Source of the DNA: Bugula neritina
Taxonomy: Eukaryota; Bryozoa; Gymnolaemata; Cheilostomatida; Bugulidae
Length of the DNA: 64,000 nt
NCBI GenBank assembly: GCA_964035545.1
Contig: OZ037768.1
Location: 11,178,741-11,242,740, forward strand
Direction of reading: 5' to 3'
Position 1 is the first letter of the stretch. Every line of letters begins with the position of its first letter. Both the position numbers and the translations under genes were made by a program. Shown in pieces: positions 62,002-64,000 of this stretch. Below the pieces are notes generated by a model that saw only the letters and a program-made list of their open reading frames with translations, made no database searches and had not been told where the DNA came from.

Positions 62002-62672
62002 AACAGTGCACCCTTCGCAGCGATACTGGCTGAAGAATTAGCGGGGCGCGCTCGAGCGTGCAAGCACGTTGGTGATGCAGTGGCTGCAGTGCGCATTGCC
62101 TACTCACACTCTGCAGGTCACAACACCAGTCATGATATTATTATAGCTTAATGCACAGCAAAGGTTTAAAATAAGCAGGCCTGAGAGGGGGCAAGACGAG
62201 AGTCGCGACACCACGGCACACAACTGGAGAGTTGCGCAAAATCTCCGCGTCACATTCGTGTGACTTTCAGGATGTGTGCTGTAGCATTGATTGAGATGAG
62301 TTTTGAAAGCATTTGCACATGTATATCAGGCAATTTAATTTTGGAATTATTTCAACACTGCATTAGAGTTGATTAAATAAAATATTATTCTTGAGAAAGT
62401 CTTAAACAATTCTTTTTTGGAATTTGTGAAGCCATGCATCAGAAGAAATTCAAAAAGAATTTCAAAAATAAAAACATGTAATAAAAAGCAAGAATGATAT
62501 AATATAATATTATTTTTTGGAAAGGAATGTTAAATATTCCATTTGAGTTAGTGTGTTGAAAAACATTTCACATCAGCAAGTTGGAAGAAATAATATTCGA
62601 GTAACTGATCATAATATTACTATTGCGTGTTGCTAATGTTTTTGTGTTTGAGGAGAGAAAAAAGAAAAAAAA

Positions 62673-62790
62673 GTCTACAGCACCTGGTATTCCCAGGCGG
62701 TCACCCATCCAAGTACTAACCAGGCTCGACGTTGCTTAGCTTCAGTGATCGGACGAGAACTGGCGTTTTCAACGTGATATGGCCGTAGAC
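62673..62790 (-). rRNA. 5S rRNA copy 56 (C36)
   Basis: Consensus gene, standard spacer. Confidence 0.96.
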
Positions 62791-63461
62791 AACAGTGCAC
62801 CCTTCGCAGCGATACTGGCTGAAGAATTAGCGGGGCGCGCTCGAGCGTGCAAGCACGTTGGTGATGCAGTGGCTGCAGTGCGCATTGCCTACTCACACTC
62901 TGCAGGTCACAACACCAGTCATGATATTATTATAGCTTAATGCACAGCAAAGGTTTAAAATAAGCAGGCCTGAGAGGGGGCAAGACGAGAGTCGCGACAC
63001 CACGGCACACAACTGGAGAGTTGCGCAAAATCTCCGCGTCACATTCGTGTGACTTTCAGGATGTGTGCTGTAGCATTGATTGAGATGAGTTTTGAAAGCA
63101 TTTGCACATGTATATCAGGCAATTTAATTTTGGAATTATTTCAACACTGCATTAGAGTTGATTAAATAAAATATTATTCTTGAGAAAGTCTTAAACAATT
63201 CTTTTTTGGAATTTGTGAAGCCATGCATCAGAAGAAATTCAAAAAGAATTTCAAAAATAAAAACATGTAATAAAAAGCAAGAATGATATAATATAATATT
63301 ATTTTTTGGAAAGGAATGTTAAATATTCCATTTGAGTTAGTGTGTTGAAAAACATTTCACATCAGCAAGTTGGAAGAAATAATATTCGAGTAACTGATCA
63401 TAATATTACTATTGCGTGTTGCTAATGTTTTTGTGTTTGAGGAGAGAAAAAAGAAAAAAAA

Positions 63462-63579
63462 GTCTACAGCACCTGGTATTCCCAGGCGGTCACCCATCCA
63501 AGTACTAACCAGGCTCGACGTTGCTTAGCTTCAGTGATCGGACGAGAACTGGCGTTTTCAACGTGATATGGCCGTAGAC
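63462..63579 (-). rRNA. 5S rRNA copy 57 (C36, last in window)
   Basis: Last complete gene. Its upstream spacer is cut by the window end at 64000, so the array continues. Confidence 0.96.
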
Positions 63580-64000
63580 AACAGTGCACCCTTCGCAGCG
63601 ATACTGGCTGAAGAATTAGCGGGGCGCGCTCGAGCGTGCAAGCACGTTGGTGATGCAGTGGCTGCAGTGCGCATTGCCTACTCACACTCTGCAGGTCACA
63701 ACACCAGTCATGATATTATTATAGCTTAATGCACAGCAAAGGTTTAAAATAAGCAGGCCTGAGAGGGGGCAAGACGAGAGTCGCGACACCACGGCACACA
63801 ACTGGAGAGTTGCGCAAAATCTCCGCGTCACATTCGTGTGACTTTCAGGATGTGTGCTGTAGCATTGATTGAGATGAGTTTTGAAAGCATTTGCACATGT
63901 ATATCAGGCAATTTAATTTTGGAATTATTTCAACACTGCATTAGAGTTGATTAAATAAAATATTATTCTTGAGAAAGTCTTAAACAATTCTTTTTTGGAA

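Larger units (their letters stand above)
19060..64000 (-). repeat. 5S rDNA tandem array, 57 complete genes, unit 787-790 bp
   Basis: A head-to-tail array starts with a diverged partial spacer (19060-19292) and runs off the right edge of the window. Each unit holds one 118-bp 5S gene on the minus strand and a spacer of about 670 bp. The spacer half upstream of the gene (about 330 bp at higher coordinate) is GC-richer. The distal half is AT-rich with most of the sequence variants. Units are nearly identical, differing by a few substitutions and by the A-tract length at the terminator. No second gene in the unit is firmly supported. Confidence 0.97.

Noticed and set aside
19293-64000. CRISPR-like regular repeats
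   Set aside because: The period is about 789 bp with whole-unit identity, a 5S gene in each unit and no short unique spacers. This is eukaryotic rDNA.

Overview
The window looks like animal (metazoan) nuclear DNA. It has genes split by GT-AG introns, AT-rich noncoding DNA, decayed non-LTR and LTR retrotransposons, miniature inverted-repeat elements, and a very long tandem array of 5S ribosomal RNA genes. The 5S gene reads clearly on the minus strand and has the metazoan internal-promoter layout. From memory, its sequence resembles 5S RNAs of early-branching animals such as sponges or cnidarians, but I cannot place the organism further.

Layout. Positions 1-4304 hold the last eight coding exons of a plus-strand gene. 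They join in a consistent reading frame to encode 340 C-terminal residues of a coiled-coil protein that may be a moonraker/KIAA0753-type centriolar satellite protein. A 207-bp pogo-like miniature element lies in one of its introns. Positions 5770-7960 hold a convergent minus-strand gene of three coding exons for a 164-residue, probably secreted-pathway membrane glycoprotein that I do not recognise. One of its introns carries a 417-bp near-perfect palindrome and another carries an AT-rich, possibly hAT-derived repeat. A 768-bp element with 16-bp terminal inverted repeats and TTAA flanks lies at 8454-9221.

Positions 9230-16740 are a graveyard of retroelements. In order these are a minus-strand non-LTR remnant, a nearly full-length but frameshifted plus-strand CR1/L2-like LINE (PHD-type ORF1, endonuclease, reverse transcriptase), and a Gypsy-like integrase remnant with a possible polypurine tract and LTR start. 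Positions 17390-18480 are cryptic simple sequence rich in ATC/GAT.

From about 19060 to the end of the window is a head-to-tail array of a 787-790 bp unit. It contains 57 complete 5S rRNA genes, all on the minus strand, and runs off the right edge. The spacers show no other gene I can firmly support. The array is structured. Copies 1-25 mix two 5S types (C or A at RNA position 36) in a near-alternating order, whereas copies 26-57 are all C36. Spacer haplotypes show a four-unit higher-order repeat (A-B-C-D, A-B-D, A-B-C-D) at 39-47.7 kb and a two-unit alternation at 50.8-56.4 kb. The array therefore records recent block duplications and homogenisation by unequal exchange, and it is the most informative feature of the window. 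I found no evidence of a new defence, secretion or biosynthetic system.
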